From Sphingomonas sp. KR3-1 (GTDB taxonomy: Bacteria > Pseudomonadota > Alphaproteobacteria > Sphingomonadales > Sphingomonadaceae): 64,000 nt of DNA. Both the position numbers and the translations under genes were made by a program. Positions 63,084 to 64,000 of this stretch are shown one piece after another (position 1 is the first letter of the stretch; each line of letters opens with the position of its first letter). The stretch lies in the NCBI RefSeq assembly GCF_040049295.1, contig NZ_JBDZDQ010000003.1, positions 124,001-188,000 on the forward strand, in the 5' to 3' direction. The notes below the pieces were generated by a model. It saw only the letters and a program-made list of their open reading frames with translations, made no database searches and was not told the DNA's origin.

Positions 63084-64000
63084 ATGGACTTCACCTATTC
63101 CGAGCGCCAGACGCATTGGCTGGAGCGCATCCGCGGCTTCATGGCCGAGCATGTCGCGCCGAACGAAGCGCGCTATCATGCCGAACTCGCAGAGGGGCCG
63201 ACGCGGTGGCGCGTGCTGCCGGTGCTCGAGGAACTCAAAGGCAGGGCGAAGGCCGAGGGGCTGTGGAACCTGTTCCTGCCCCCCGCGGCGCATGACGAGG
63301 GCGACTATCGCGGCGCCGGCCTCTCTAACCTCGAATATGCGCCCTGCGCCGAGGAGATGGGGCGCTTTCCCTGGGCTTCGGAGATCTTCAACTGCTCGGC
63401 GCCCGATACCGGCAACATGGAAGTGCTCCACCGCTACGGCACGCCAGAGCAGAAGGAACGCTGGCTCAAGCCGCTGATGGCGGGCGAGATCCGCTCGGCC
63501 TTCGCGATGACCGAGCCCGGCGTGGCGAGCTCGGACGCGACCAACATCGCGACGCGCATCGAGCGGCAGGGCGATGATTATGTCCTCAACGGCAGGAAAT
63601 GGTGGATCTCCGGCGCCGGCGATCCGCGCTGCAAGTTGCTGATCGTGCTCGGCGTGAGCGACGCCCAAGCCGAGCGGCACGCGCGGCACAGCCAGATCTT
63701 CGTGCCCGTCGACACGCCCGGCGTGACGATCGGCCGCGCGTTGCCGGTGTTCGGCTATGATGATGCGCCGCACGGGCACTGCGAAGTCAGGTTCGAGGAT
63801 GCCCGCGTGCCGGCCGCCAATATCGTGCTCGGCGAAGGGCGTGGCTTCGAAGTCGCGCAAGGGCGGCTCGGCCCAGGGCGCATTCATCATTGCATGCGCG
63901 CGATCGGACTCGCCGAGATGGCGCTAGACGCGATGGTCGTGCGGCTGCTCGGCCGCGAGGCGTTCGGCAAGCGGATCGCCGACCAGTCGATCTGGGAGCA
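63084..64000 (+). CDS. Acyl-CoA dehydrogenase, truncated at the window edge
   Basis: The first 305 residues of an ACAD: N-terminal helices, [30 protein letters not shown] and [10 protein letters not shown]. With the adjacent kinase it forms the split equivalent of ACAD10/11 proteins. The C-terminal end lies beyond the window. Confidence 0.82.
   Translation, partial: MDFTYSERQTHWLERIRGFMAEHVAPNEARYHAELAEGPTRWRVLPVLEELKGRAKAEGLWNLFLPPAAHDEGDYRGAGLSNLEYAPCAEEMGRFPWASEIFNCSAPDTGNMEVLHRYGTPEQKERWLKPLMAGEIRSAFAMTEPGVASSDATNIATRIERQGDDYVLNGRKWWISGAGDPRCKLLIVLGVSDAQAERHARHSQIFVPVDTPGVTIGRALPVFGYDDAPHGHCEVRFEDARVPAANIVLGEGRGFEVAQGRLGPGRIHHCMRAIGLAEMALDAMVVRLLGREAFGKRIADQSIWE

Overview
The window is high-GC, densely coded DNA of the kind found in Sphingomonadaceae (Alphaproteobacteria). 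The indications are two TonB-dependent receptors (one of the Xanthomonas/Caulobacter carbohydrate type), many Sphingomonas-like acyl-CoA genes in ATGA/TGATG-overlapping operons, and strong GC codon bias that opens long antisense frames almost everywhere. No rRNA, tRNA, CRISPR array or complete insertion sequence was seen. The assignment to a family is inference, since there is no marker gene in the window.

Region 1 (1-9831) is a signalling or conflict-type island. A VWA protein, a PP2C phosphatase and a protein kinase form a tight + strand operon (6959-9831), the TerY-P / YegL-YegK-YegI type triad. Divergent from it is a CHAT-domain protease-like protein (4944-6743). Around them are an unrecognised 364-aa protein, two polytopic membrane proteins, a short repeat-bearing protein and a lipoprotein cut by the left edge that begins like a VWA domain. 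This is the best candidate for an undescribed system.

Region 2 (9926-21619, all on the - strand) is a compact polymer/glycoconjugate utilisation locus: secreted SGNH esterase, Tat-exported phospholipase C/acid phosphatase-like enzyme, Tat-exported GH95/DUF5703-like glycosidase, secreted glycerophosphodiesterase, ROK-family repressor, MFS transporter and TonB receptor. Four near-identical inverted repeats (TTTAATT-N10-AATTAAA) lie in front of its transcription units and in the gap beside the receptor; they look like the ROK operator. An autotransporter with three ~105-aa passenger repeats follows (22235-25432).

Region 3 (25917-64000) is a large catabolic cluster built on CoA-thioester chemistry. 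Its core ipdA-ipdB-ECH-ipdC-echA20-ACAD-ACAD resembles the mycobacterial KstR2 regulon for late steroid rings C/D (HIP) degradation. Downstream are acyl-CoA ligases, an Ltp2-like thiolase/aldolase with a DUF35 partner, SDRs, a Rieske protein, a luciferase-like monooxygenase with an FMN reductase, a thiolase, a RibB with a degenerate RibA domain, a D-aminoacylase-like amidohydrolase, a COQ4-like protein, a DapA-like protein without the Schiff-base lysine, GntR and LysR regulators, a nitroreductase, more acyl-CoA dehydrogenases and an ACAD10-type phosphotransferase. A ferredoxin reductase, a TonB receptor and an MFS transporter at its left end would supply electrons and uptake. Four CTA-N12-TAG boxes in front of separate units suggest a shared regulator. 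The true substrate (steroid/bile acid or another polycyclic alicyclic compound) cannot be fixed from sequence alone.
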